Both the position numbers and the translations under genes were made by a program. Shown here one piece after another: positions 48,201 through 61,959 of a DNA stretch of 64,000 bases (within the stretch, counting starts at the first letter, position 1; every line of letters starts with the position of its first letter). Below the pieces are notes generated by a model that ran no database searches, was not told where the DNA came from, and saw nothing but the letters and a program-made list of their open reading frames with translations. Source of the DNA: Gigantopelta aegis (lineage: Eukaryota > Mollusca > Gastropoda > Neomphalida > Peltospiridae); the NCBI RefSeq assembly GCF_016097555.1, contig NC_054704.1, forward strand, positions 77,092,638 to 77,156,637. Direction: 5' to 3'.

Positions 48201-51200
48201 TGCACATGAGGAGTTATGGTCGCCATGTACATGTACGCTGAACTGAAGCCATTGACGTGCCAATCTAAGTTCCAGGAAGACGTCTGGTCCCGCCGGAAAC
48301 AGCGTCATCCAAAGCCGGCGCCACACCGTTGAAGGATAGATCGAAGACGGGAGACAATCAGTCACAGCCATGTGGGTCACTGCGTCCGGATCTTCTATAA
48401 CGGAAGGTGCCGACGCATCATCTGGAAAATCAGTCAGTACCCTGGCACAGGCACTTCGATCCAATGTACTGGCTGCAATCGGAAACACGGACCGTGGACG
48501 GTCCCGTCAGGAGCCGGTGTAAACCCTGAACGCCGAATCAGCTGCCGACTGGTGTGGACTCCTCTTTCGTCTGGTCCCACCGGAAACAGCGTCATCCAAA
48601 GCCGGCGCCACACCGTTGAAGGATAGGTTGAAGCCGGGAGACAATCAGTCACAGCCATGTGGGCCACTGCGTCCGGATCTTCTATAACGGAAGGTGCCGA
48701 CGCATCATCTGGAAATCAGTCAGTAACCTGGCACAGGCACTTCAATCCAATGTACTGGCTGCAATCAGAAACACGGACCGTGGACGGTCCCGTCAGGAGC
48801 CGGTGTAACCCTGGACGCTGCACCACTTCGATCGATCACGGGACCACTTCGATCGATCACGGGACGAGGGTACCGAACGGTGAGCCGATGACGCAGCAAT
48901 CTTCCAGTTCGTTACAGGGCTCCGTCTGCTTGCTGGAACAACGATCCGCAAGGGCCGGTTACTGGTAGCCGTGTAAACCGACGGGGGCCTTTGGCAGCCA
49001 ACGATCAAATGCCGACATCTGCCGGTGGAACCTCCGTGGCGATCATCGAAACCGGACCCTTCTTGGCTGAAACAGGTGGATGGGCCAGCGGTGGTAGCAT
49101 ATCAGATAAGACAGCCAGACAATCCCTCAGTGACAGGTGGTCCGCCGCATCCAGATCTTCCAGCACCGCAAGAACCGATACATCATCAGAAAGTCACGTA
49201 GCACCCGTGAACAAGCCAGTCGCTCTGGTCATGGCCCGATGGAGATACCGGAGAACCGGACCGTGGGCGGTCCCGCGGATGACCACATCGTCGTTGGATG
49301 TGGCAAGGACGGCAACATGTCGTAGACAGCCGCCAAGCAATCCCTCATAGGCATATGGTCCGCCGAGTCGGGTTCTTCAATGACAGATGCCGCAGGCGCT
49401 TCATCACCAAGTCTCGTAGAACTCGAGCACAGGTCAATCGATGTACCGTAATGGAAGCCGCCGGTTAACCGGACCGTAGATGGTCCCGTCTAGCCCTCGG
49501 AGGCCTTGGAAGCCACATCAATTGAAGGTTGGCGCTGACGATCTGTGGAACCCGTAGGGAGCCATACAGGTCATGTGGAACGGCTACGGTCCCGGCTCCG
49601 ATGCGCCGAAGAGGACTTCCCCGCCGAAGATCGGTGAGCCTTGGAATCCGTGGAGCGTCTATCTGAATGAACCGGCTTCTTAGAGGGCTGCGTAGAGACC
49701 GCAGGCCTGTCATCCGAAGTCTTAGGTATCGGTGGAGCTGAAGAAGCCGCACCCCCTGAAGAAGGGACTGGAACCGGACCTGACCCCGGTTTGCAAATGG
49801 CGTCCGACACGACAACCGGCAATATAAACAACATTTCATGTAATTAAACGCTTGGAAAGTCAAGCGAAATACGCGAAAAGAACATACGAAAGCTAATGAA
49901 AACGAAGGTGAAAAACATTTCACCCAAACACGAATACAAAACCAAAGGTCTTATAAAAAAGTTGACTCCAACAGAGCCAAGCAAAAGGACGTCCAGACCC
50001 TTTAGCGAAGAGAAAAAGAAGGAAGTTACAGTCATGTGACCGGAACTAGAGAGCAGTATGCAGTAGAAGAATTTAGGCCATCCCATTGGCTGTTGGGATG
50101 TTCGGACCAGACCACTTGCGTGGGGGGGGGGGTGCACTTGTTTGAGGACAGGTAATGTCTATAGAAATGTTCTGTCTGCAAGTGGTATATTGAGGTGGTA
50201 TTTCAGAGTTTTATCAGAAAAAAATTGTTGGGTATGGCACTATGGAACTGAATGAAACCACAGTCAACAGGGAGTATGGGGGACCTTACCCAGAAAGAAA
50301 ATGGATTAAGTTTAGGGTTAGGGTTAAGAAAATCATATAGTAATGATAAAAGTAATTAATTTTGTCCAAAGGTTAACTTTAAAAACAAAAACTGCAAAAA
50401 TATTTGGGTATGGCACTATATCCGTTTTACCCACTGGCAGGAACCATGTATTTGATGCACCTTACCTTCGCTTCATCGTGACTAACAGTACCATCTGAGT
50501 CAACATCAAACTCTTCATGCGTTCTCATCTCATGAACGTCAACACTAAGAAAATATAAGATGGAAACACATAAAAAAACTAGTTCATCAACATAGAAACA
50601 AAAATAAGTTTTCTTGATTTATTAAACATGTAAGAATTTGTCATATTAAAGAAATGATTAATCCAACCACATCCCATTTTTATCTATGAAAGAAATAAAA
50701 ATTCTTTAATCACAGATTGCCTGTGCAATGGATCCAGGATTGATCCCCATCAGTGGGCCCATTGGGCTAATTCTCGTGCCAGCCAGTGCTCCACAACAAA
50801 TGCCATGGTATGTACTATCCTGTCTGTTTGATGGCACATAATAAGGATTTCTTGCTGCTAATCGAAGAGTATAGCCCATGATGTGACAGTGGGAAAACTC
50901 TCATGATATCTGTGTGGTCCTTAACCATACATCCGATAACGGAAAATAAGTGTTGAGTACATCATAAAATATAATAATTATGGTACCTCCTCTCCCTCAT
51001 TTTATCAACTCTGTAACAGTAATCAGTTTTATCACTATCAAATAATAAATAATCGTGAATCCATGTGTAGTATTAACAATACTTACTGATCATCGTCATT
51101 CACATCAAGTTCATCGAACACTTGCAGAGCATGAGAGTGTTCCTTTTCTTTTTCTTTCTGAGCCTTCTGCTCTGTAAAACAGAAACAAAATAACTTCCAT

Positions 51201-54200
51201 CAGACTTCACATTCAACTGGTCATAATATCTAATAAATTCATGATGAAAAAAAAGAAAAAAAACAAATGTTCAAAATAACACTGTGAGTCTCTTTTTAGG
51301 ATAGTTACTTATGCATTTTTTTTCCAGAAAACCGTATATAAATAATTATACTTTTGTTTCCTTTTGTCAACAACAGCTTCCCATGCTTATTGAATAAACA
51401 GAAAAATACTGGTTCAGAGGTTGACGTTTATAGACAACCAATATAAATAATGCCTGCTTACCAAACATCATCTTCAGTAAAAACAACATAACAGTATTTG
51501 ATGTACATTATTAATTAATAATTATATACATTTCTTTTTGTTTTGAGAAAGAAAGAAAATGACTGTTTAAACTACAGCTATTTGGCTTCTAACATGTTGT
51601 TATTCTGACATTTGGTTAAGATACAAAAACTGCTGCCATCCCCATAAACTACTCTTTTCAAAACGCATGACAGAATATATCAGCCTTTGATGTATCAGTC
51701 ATAAGACACTGGTTGCGACAAGAAAAAAATCTGAGTCCATCAAGGACAATTGCATCATCGAGCTCAGACTAGAACTCTATAACTAAGTTACATGCCTTCT
51801 TGTTTGGACGGGAAAAACCCCATAATAATTTATATAACCAATGCTTAAACATTAAATTTGTTATTACACAGAGAAAATAAAAGGAGAAACTAAATAGTGG
51901 TACCATTCCAATATTACACAGAGAAAATAAATGGAGAAACTAAATAGTGGTACCATTCCAATATTACACAGAGAAAATAAATGGAGAAACTAAATAGTGG
52001 TACGATTCCAATATTACACAGAGAAAATAAATAGTGGTACGATTCCAATATTACACAGAGAAAATAAATGGAGAAACTAAATAGTGGTACGATTCCAATA
52101 TTACAGAGAGAAAATAAATAGTGGTACGATTCCAATATTACACAGAAAATAAATGGAGAAACTAAATAGTGGTACCATTCCAAGCTGCTTCATGTACATC
52201 TTTGGCAACCTTTTCAGGCTCTTCCACTTCTTTCTTCTTAGCTAGAGAAAACAAATCAAACAGTAGTAATGCAGGCCATTTTACCAAAATTTCATGATTT
52301 GTATAAATGAATATTACTAAGATCCGACATTCATTTGAAAATTAAAGCTGAAAATTCTATACAACTAAATAATGGTTACTTTTCAGGATTTCACATAAAA
52401 GTGTGGTATTTTAGTGAAAATTATTTTGTGCAGAAAAGGAGATTTGAACACTCAGTAGCAAAACATTAACATATGCCACAAATATAAACACATTGTCAGG
52501 TGAAATTAGCATCAAATTAGTCATGCGCTCTGTCTTCTGACATAAACTTCAATCCAACAAACCCAATGCTTTTATCTCCCTTCTCAAGACGTTTTTGAAT
52601 TCTGTTGTGGCTCAGAGTTATATGCATATATGTTTATCTTAATGCATGTTTAAAAAAACAATAAAAATTAAACTTTAAAACCTTTTTAAAAAAAATCATT
52701 AAAGTATTTTTAAAAATTAAACATTAAACAAAATTCTATTAAAGTTTTAATTTTAATTGGGTTTTTTAATTCCACATGCATGGTGATGACACCCACAGGT
52801 ACAATTATACACCAAGTTTCACTGATCTAGAACTCAAAGTTTGTGAGAAATGGACCTGAACGTGAAACTTTAACATTCAGCTAAATTCAAAAGTTCATGT
52901 CATCCGAAAAGTTATATATATATATATATTTATCCTATAACTTACCCATGATATCCATGTCATAAACCCATGTGATAATTTTGTGTATTAACCCAGTTAA
53001 TAATGGTATGCAAAATTGCAAGGTCTCTAGGTAATGTTTGCTGTCAAAGGGTCTTTTGTTTACAAGCCAACAAGACCTATATACCTGAGCGTAACGATTT
53101 CATAAGATTTAGTTAAAATGCATGAGATCAAACTAATTTGTGCTAATCGTGATGACATCATATTACTGATGGAGACAACTTTAGTACTGTAATTTACTAA
53201 ATATCGAATTAAAATTTTATTTAAGAAGTGCTATATGATAAATAGAATTCACTACTCAAGTTTTTTAATATAGGAAATAACAACCTCATCTAGTTAATCG
53301 GTATTTGTCTCTGCCAAGACAAATATCGATTAACGTAGACACAGTTGATATTTTCCATATTAAAAAACACTCGTGACGAATCCTCTACATATATCTCACC
53401 TGTTTACTCCATAACAGTGAAACAAAAACCTAATAGAATCACATCCGTGTCTTAAGTTTTTGACTGCATATTTTACAAGATAATTCCATTCACGAAAGAT
53501 CTGCTTGTCAGTGCTCGATATTAGTACATACGAGATAATAACAAATCATATCGATGCAATTTGGGGCAGACTGACCAGCTGGGAAATCAAGCCATTCTGA
53601 GGCTACCAGTCAGCACCAAAATAAATCTGTTTTACAAGGAGATTTAGGGTCCAGACCTATTTTGTTGTCAGTCCATCCCTGGTTATTAATCTTCAATACC
53701 AGTGCACAAACTAACCGGCTGCTACGCTGGCATCACCAGTACGATCTCGGGTTATTCTTGTCTGTGGTGTCATACCAAACCATTTAAACCAACCAAACCA
53801 TTTGAACCAACCACGCCACCATCCACACGACACCAAGTCTGGGTACCGTTCTGTGGTACGAATGCATTGTAAATAAATTATACGAGTCCAGCATTAGCTC
53901 AGTAACTTTCGCATCTTTATCATTGTAATTATGTTCCTCTACATGTCAAGAGCACTATATTTTCTGATTTGCTGATTAAATTTATTGACAAATGAAAACT
54001 CCAGATGGGAAAAATATGGTAACTACAACCCTTGATTTAGATAATAAAAAATAAATACACTACTGCTGTACAGGTTACTCTAACCAATTAGCGTAAAAAC
54101 ACATATTTGTCACTGGGTGTCTAAAAGAAAAGGTATGTATACTACTCAAAAGAATTTAAGGGTCAGACGATATTTTCGACATTATTTTCTGAATGTCAAT

Positions 54201-57200
54201 TATATTAGCTAGACCATAATGTCACGCATGGTATTGTTCCATTTTGACGGAAGTGGGTCTAAGCAACCCATAAATGAATTAAAATCCACTGTCATTGACA
54301 CTGTCGACTAGTTCTAATGGCGAAAACATGCTTACATTTGCACGTAAATTAGGGCGAAAGCGAAAGGTCTGCTAAGTGCCCATAACTTGCTTTTTTACAA
54401 AGCGCTTCATTTGCACGCTTTGCACGTGTATTCCATGTTCCCAATGCTGAATTTCCGTATAATTGGAGCTTGCGTTCGTGTACGGTGCACACTCCAAATT
54501 CGACAATGGTACGACTTCAACTGACTATCGAAGATCGAGGAAGGGCTATTGCTTGGCTTCAGGGTGGCAATAAGCAAAGAAATGTTGCTCTGAGACTTGG
54601 TGTCAGTCAGAGTGTCGTTGGCCGACTGTGGCAACGGTACCAAGCAACGAATTCTGTTCGAAATCGTCCACGTTCGGGAAGACCCCGAAGCACTACAAAT
54701 AGAGAGGACCGCTACATCACCAATATGGCTCTACGTCAATGCACAACCACTGCACGCCGATTACGTGACAATCTGCGGACTGCGACTGGAACTCGAGTGT
54801 CTGATCAAACCATACGCAATCGTCTGAGAGCCAATAATCTACGCTGCCGTCACCAGGCTGTTCGACCACCACTACTACCACGTCACAGAACGGCCAGGCG
54901 TCACTGGTGCACGCTTCATCTGCGGTGGCAACGTGTTCAGTGGAGTTGAGTGATGTTCACTGATGAGTCCAGGTTTAGTCTCCAGTTCAACGACGGTCGG
55001 GTTCGTGTCTACAGACGTCCTGGGTAGCGCTTCGCTGACGTTAACGTTAGACAACGTCACCGGTTCGGTGGTGGCAGCGTCATGGTGTGGGGCGGCATCT
55101 CTATCCACCACAGGACCCCCCTCTATGTTGTGGATGGCAATCTGAATGGAATCCGCTATCTGAATAAGATTATCCGGCCGTTGGTTCTCCCGGGCCTTCA
55201 GCAGATTGGCGGCGGGGCAGTTCGGCAGGATGACAATGCCAGACCCCACCGCGCCAGGGTGGTAACGGACTTTCTCAGACAACAAGGTATCGCCAGGATG
55301 GATTGGCCAGCATATTCGCCTGACTTGGCCTCAATAGAGCACGCCTGGGACGAATTAGGCAGGAGAGTTCAGGATAACCATGCCCCTCCGGCAACCTTCA
55401 TGATCTGGGTCAACTTTTTATGGCAGAGTGGCAGGCCATTCCCCAAGAGTTCTTCAGACCTCTGATCAACAGCATGAGGCAACGATGTGTCGAGTGTATT
55501 CGCGCCAGGGGTGGATTCACACACTATTAAACGAATGTTCTAATGTGTAAAATCCATGTTTGACAACCTTCAACTTTGACAGCATGTCATGTGACTTTCT
55601 TGTATACAGTGACGTTTATTTGTGGGTTTTTGTAAATATGGAACAATAAATAAAAAATTTGGTGTAGTTTACATCATCAATCTAATACACTCTGAAACTT
55701 ATTTGGTTATAAATTTTTGACCCTTAAATTCTTTTGAGTAGTATATATGTATATGATGAAGGTACACAAGAAAATCAAACATCAAATCTATGAAGTTGAG
55801 TTCACTCAAACCTAATGCAATTATGTTTAAACAGTGGCTATTAAGATGTTCTAAAAGGCTTTGAAAACAACTTCTCTTTTATTATACATGTATAAAGTTG
55901 ATAAACGGTCATAAGCAGCTAAAATTATTGTCAGAAGACATAGCTTAGCTAACCTGTTATGAAGTTTGAGGAGAACAAAAGCCATTCTCTTAATGTTATT
56001 GATATTTTATTTAAATGGGATAATATAATTCGCCTGTCCCTACAATTTCAAAACCATATAATTTTAATCTAATTTTATTTGTCTGGAGACATCAAAAGAC
56101 AACAAGTGGTCTATTCCATCCATACTCATATTGCTTCCCATTTAGTAATCAACTACAGTGAAACCCCTCTCAACCGGATACCCTCGGGACCAATTAAATG
56201 TCCGGTTTTAAGAGGTATCCAGTCTAGAGAGGTTAAGTTCTTTACTGATTTTTAAAAAAAGGACCCTGAAACATGTCCGGTTTTGATAAAATTCCGGTTT
56301 ACAGAGGGTCCGGTTTTGAGAGGTTTCACTGTATTTTCATTTCATTCTAATGAGCCACTGACAACTGCACGATAACGTTTATTCGCATCAACAGTGAAGT
56401 GTAAAATGACAGTGTACAGAGGAAAGAAATACCCAGCGCTCTTTGTGTGTAATGTTTTCCTTCATCCAGGATGTGTAAAATACATACAACTAAACTACAA
56501 TTACAACTCTAATACAATTTCTGTCCAGGGCTTCTAGATTATGGTAGCCCCACTCCCATGGCTAGTGATATTCAGTGTTGGGAACTATAACTAGCCCGAC
56601 GGCTAGTGGAAAAAAACCTTGTCAAACGCTGCATTTACATATTTTGTAAATATGAATATCCTGCCCCCTCTTTCCACCCCAAATCTAAGGATTTTTAAGC
56701 TCAGTCTGATTATTACTATTAGTAAAATTGTATTTATTTAAAGTAGGGCTAGTGAATTTTTAATCATGGCTAGTACATTTTTAAAATCACTGATCCCGTG
56801 GCTAGTGGATTTTTATAAAATTCTAGAAGCCCTGTTGTCACAAATACTGACATACCTTCCAGTTCTGTTCTCTCGTTAATCATCTCCTCTTGTTCTTGTT
56901 CCACCTGCTTTAGTCGAGACTGCAAACAAGAGAAAAGGAAAGGAATGTTGTTTAAAAAATAAAAGTTTTGTTTTGTTTAATGACACCACTAGAGCACATT
57001 GATTAATTAAAAATCATTTACTGAATGTCAAACATCAGGTAATTCTGGTACATAGTTTTAGAGGAAACCCACTACATTGTTTTCATTAACAGCCAGGGAT
57101 CTATTTTCATCCATTTCCCAAACACAGGACAGCACATACCACAGCCTTTGATATACTAGTTGAAACAGGTTCACAGAGGTGGTTCAATCCTACAAGTGAA

Positions 57201-60200
57201 CAACCGTAGGCAGATGATCTATCAATTGTGATAAATCACGCCCCAAATGTTGTTTAACTATATCTTGACACATTTAATGGGTAATTACATGTAATTGCCT
57301 CGCACTGCCTGGAGAGAAGAAATATGCTGAAGTGACAAAGACTACTTGAATCACCTAGCAGCAAGAGATCTTTTAGCACCATGTCACCATTTCCAGTGTT
57401 ATTACTGTGTGTAGCAGCTTAATACAGTCCAGTATAGGAAAATAAAATACTGATATGCCTTTTCAAATCTTTCTTTGATGATTACAAGTAGGTTGAACTC
57501 TGTAATATTTAACTCTAAGGTTTGTTGTTACTTGTTATTTTTCTGGCCAACCAACAACAATTGTGCATGTGGTATGCTGTCACTTGTATATAAGAGCTAA
57601 ATGAGACAGTGCTTTGGCTTAATTTTTATGGTCACCCTATACTGAATTTGTTTTTGCATGGTAGATACCAAACAACTGTACTTCTCGACATTGTCCTTTT
57701 TTCACAGAATACATTCTGACATAGAAATTGTACTGAACTGTATTAAAAGTAAATGGTGGTGTGCAACTGTTTACATTCACTTAACAGACACGATAGCACA
57801 TACCCTGACCTTTGTGGAGCATTATTTGGAATAAAAGGAATAACCCAAATAAAGATGTAAACCTGTCTACTTTTGACATCATGGCAATCAATTAGTGAAA
57901 TTATTACAGACTCCAAAACATTAAAATATAATGGATACCCTTGTACACATGAATAGCAATGTTACAAACCTGTTTTTCATCTCGAGCAATCTTTCCTTTC
58001 TGCATATATTCTTGCTTCACTTTGTAACCTGCTTCCCTTAACTTCTTACTGGCTAACAGTTCTTCTCGTTGCTTTAGACCAAGTTGACTGCAAGTAAAAT
58101 TCCATTAGAAATCGAAGTACAATAGCAATCTGATGAGTTCAAGACGACTACAAGCATTCTGAGAGTACTGCTAAAGCAATACATGTCCCCTACTGGACCC
58201 AACAAATTGTGGTAACTCCTACATTCAAGGGCTGCAACTGTGCAAAATTGGTAAATTGCCATAAAAGTTGCATTTGATATGTACCCTTTAACAGAACATA
58301 GTAAAGATATACACAGTTCAATATATTGAGGCACTGCAAAAAAAAAAAGAGTCCGGAAAATAAATTTTCATATTTCCTAAGTTCAAGGCCATAGCACTGT
58401 CAAAAATGATAAAGCTATACACAAAAGTTCAGCTCAATATCTTGAGGCATTGTGAAAAATAACTTCCAGAAAACTATATAACCTATGTGGGTCTGACTGA
58501 TGGATAGACAGATGGACAGACATACAGATGGACAGACAGAAGGACTGAGATGAAACCTATATAGTCCCCTCCAGTTGGAGCAGCAGAGAACTAATAACCA
58601 CACTAAGTAAATGAAACTAACAATCCAATGTCTTTGTCCCTGTGTCAAATCTTTGTGATTGTTAACCAATATATTTAAAATCAGTCATGTTTTTTTTTAA
58701 TTCTGTATATACTCCCCAGAAAAAATAATTAACGTAAGTCTTAAAGTTGTCTTCATAAATTATCTTTCCATAGATCTGTATAGTGATTTAATTTAAAGTG
58801 CTGTTCCAGATGTATGATGTATTGAGCTATATCAATCAAGATATTATTTAATATGATTAGAAAATTATAAAAAAAAATGTAAAAAAATTATATACCGGTA
58901 TATTTTCCATTTAAAAATATTCCCCTGAAAAACAGAACCAGCTGAATTCGTTTCGGGAATTTCCGTAAGATTTGATCCGTGGTGTCATGAAGGGAACTCC
59001 TTTCGATAGTCAGCGCCATTGTTCATTGCTTCTTTTGTGTTTATTATGGTTAAACGGTGTGTTGGCGGCGGCTGTAGCAATACAAAAACCGATAAATTTA
59101 GTCTTCACGCATTTCCTAGTAATGTTGCTGTGAGAAAGCTGTGTGTGAATTTGATTAAAACAACGTGGAAATACTGGACAGGAAGAAAATGCCGGAGACC
59201 GTTGCAAGAGCAGACACTTTAGTTGCGATTCATCCGAACTGGCTTGTCGGCTTAAGCGAGATATGGGAATACCATGTGTTATGGCTTTTAAAAAAAGATA
59301 CCGTACCAACAGTTTTTCTGCGACACAAAACAAATGACAACAAGCCGACGCCATCCACACCGAAACAACCTTGGGGTGCATATCGTCAATGTCCCAAATT
59401 GCGTTATGCTTTCAACTCCGGTCAGTTTGTTTTCTCATGCACGGTTCGTGCAATCATCGAGATCCGATTTGTTGTCGTTTGCATATCGTTCATTTGTGAG
59501 ATTTTTCTTTACAGTTCGTGAACATTAAAACAATAAAGTACAGACAAGTAAGTATCTATAGCCTAGTCCGTCCCATCCTACAAAAATGTAGGGGTTTTTT
59601 TGTAAAAAAAAAGAAAATACATTAAATTAATTTTACTATACATGTGTACCTTCCCACAGAGAAAACATTTTTTCATACTATGGAATGTGCTATAAGTTAT
59701 TTATTTCTGAGCAGACTGTTTTCACAACTGCACACAAAAAATAGTATTGTTTTGTTATTTCCAAAACACTTTTACTTTTTTTTTTTACGTCAAACTAAAC
59801 TGAAATTATTCACACAAAAAAACCCATCTTCATAGAGGGATGGGACAGACTAAAAGTCATTTTTGTTTATTTCTTGAAATTACCGATATCGGGTCCACTT
59901 GACTCGTAGAATTCAAGAGTTATTTATCGTCTTTTCTACTACATCACAAGTATTAGAATATACAGTGTAGCAAAATAATTCACACGAAAAGCTAAAGAAC
60001 AAAACAAGAATAAAAGTTGTAAATTAGTGGTAAGCTGTCTCCACGACCATTTTCATCGTCATCTGTCAGGCCGGTGGTTCGTCGGAAGATGTTCCAGGTT
60101 CAAACTGATAAGGCATTATTTGTTGTGTTGCACAAATATTAGTCCAGTCGTCATTACTACACTATTCATTATCGAAAGAAGAATCGCATGATCAATGAGC

Positions 60201-61915
60201 TTGGCAGTCGCTGTCGGTCCCACTTTTGCTTGTGCTGGAAGTCATCTCGTGGTAGGTTTCAGTGAAGCGCGTTCCCTTCGTGACGTCATGGCTATTTACA
60301 GGCAAATGTTTTTACCGAGAATTTTACTCGGTCATTTCCGGCAGTGTTCTACGGGAGTGATGTTTTAATACTTTTATGGGGCATTTTCGTAATTATTGAT
60401 TTTACCTATCGGTGTAAAATATTATTGCAATGAATTAAGAAAGCATTTAATTATGGAATTTGAAATTTTAGTGTATGGTCTGGCACAGCACTTTAACAAT
60501 ATATATATAGAGACACACACACACACAAAGGTATCATACACACAAAACTGTAATTTGAACAAGATGGGACATCTATTTCATTGCATTTGCAATTAAAACA
60601 ATTACCATGTTGATCATAAACTGCTTATTTTAAAAATATGTTTGGGGAATGGGGGATATATACAAACCTGTATACAAATAAAAGTAATTCTTAATATTTC
60701 AGGTCACTTTAAAACAAAAAACAAATGGAAATCAGATTTTTTTTTTTTTTTTTTTTTTTTTTAACGACACCACAAGAACACATTGATTAATTAATCACCG
60801 GCTACTGACACGTAGTCGTCAGAGGAAACCTGTTTCATTTTTTCTAATGCAGCAAGGGATCTTTTATATGCACTTTCACACAGACAGAAAAGCACATACC
60901 AGTCGTGGTGCATTGGTTAGAACAAGAAAAAACCCAATCAGTTGAATAGATCCAACGAAGTTGGGGGGGGGGGGGGGGGGGGGTTAAAGAGAAACCCCAT
61001 CTATGACTTATACTCACATGCACATGTTTCCACACTGAATTTTGTCACCACTGTATTCATCTGATCCATCACAGCAGTCTGAAAATCAACACAAGTTTTA
61101 ATTAAAATATTTATTAAAACTATCGAGACATAAAAATCACTCTGGCTTAGCTTCAACATCAGGTAATAAAAACAATATATAACCAAACAATCTCAGTCTT
61201 AATACATCCTACATATAGAGCTCAAATTCTAGGAATTTAAGTTGTTTCACAAAATACTTTGTTTTATAGAAGATCAAAGATAGTTTTGTTAATGTATACA
61301 TTTCCCATATGAGTAAAAGAATATAATAGAACATTTACATACAAGTAAAATGACAAGTGAAAAATAAATTAGTATTTTGAGGTGAGGGTTTTATTTAAAT
61401 ATCTAATATCTTCCCAATTTAAATATGTTTAACAAATACAATGATTTTGGAGAATTCTTATTAAACACTAATTTAAAATTGTGTAACACACACACACCTC
61501 AAAATACTAATTTAAACAAGTTTAAGTTGTGTACATATAAATCCACCTTTAGTTTTATTCAATATTTCCATATACTTAACTTTTTATGATGCCCAACAGG
61601 CGATGTGTATTTTTGGGTTGGGGTGTTGTTAAACATTCATTCATTCATTCAGTTTTATTCACTTACCACAAATTCCATCATTGACTCTCGAGGACAATAT
61701 GTATTCTCCTTTGTAACCTTTGTTTTCACAGTAAAACCTGCTGTTTTCACATGCTGCTGTACCTAAAAACAAAGAGATTCATGTCACAGAAATATTACAA
61801 GCTGCGAATACATCAGGATCCCATATTTCTGCAAATCCCAGATTTTGAGTTGGAAATGTAAAATTATGAGATGAAATCCCAAAATATCTAGATTACATCA
61901 ATGTCTATATGTATA

Positions 61916-61959
<44 letters not shown>

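Noticed and set aside
51914-52183. 89-codon frame of hydrophobic repeats on the minus strand
   Set aside because: It is the translation of the 50/36-bp minisatellite, out of frame with the neighbouring PRKCSH exon.
59010-59381. 123-codon minus-strand frame over the THAP relic
   Set aside because: No recognisable domain; the plus strand carries the THAP motifs.
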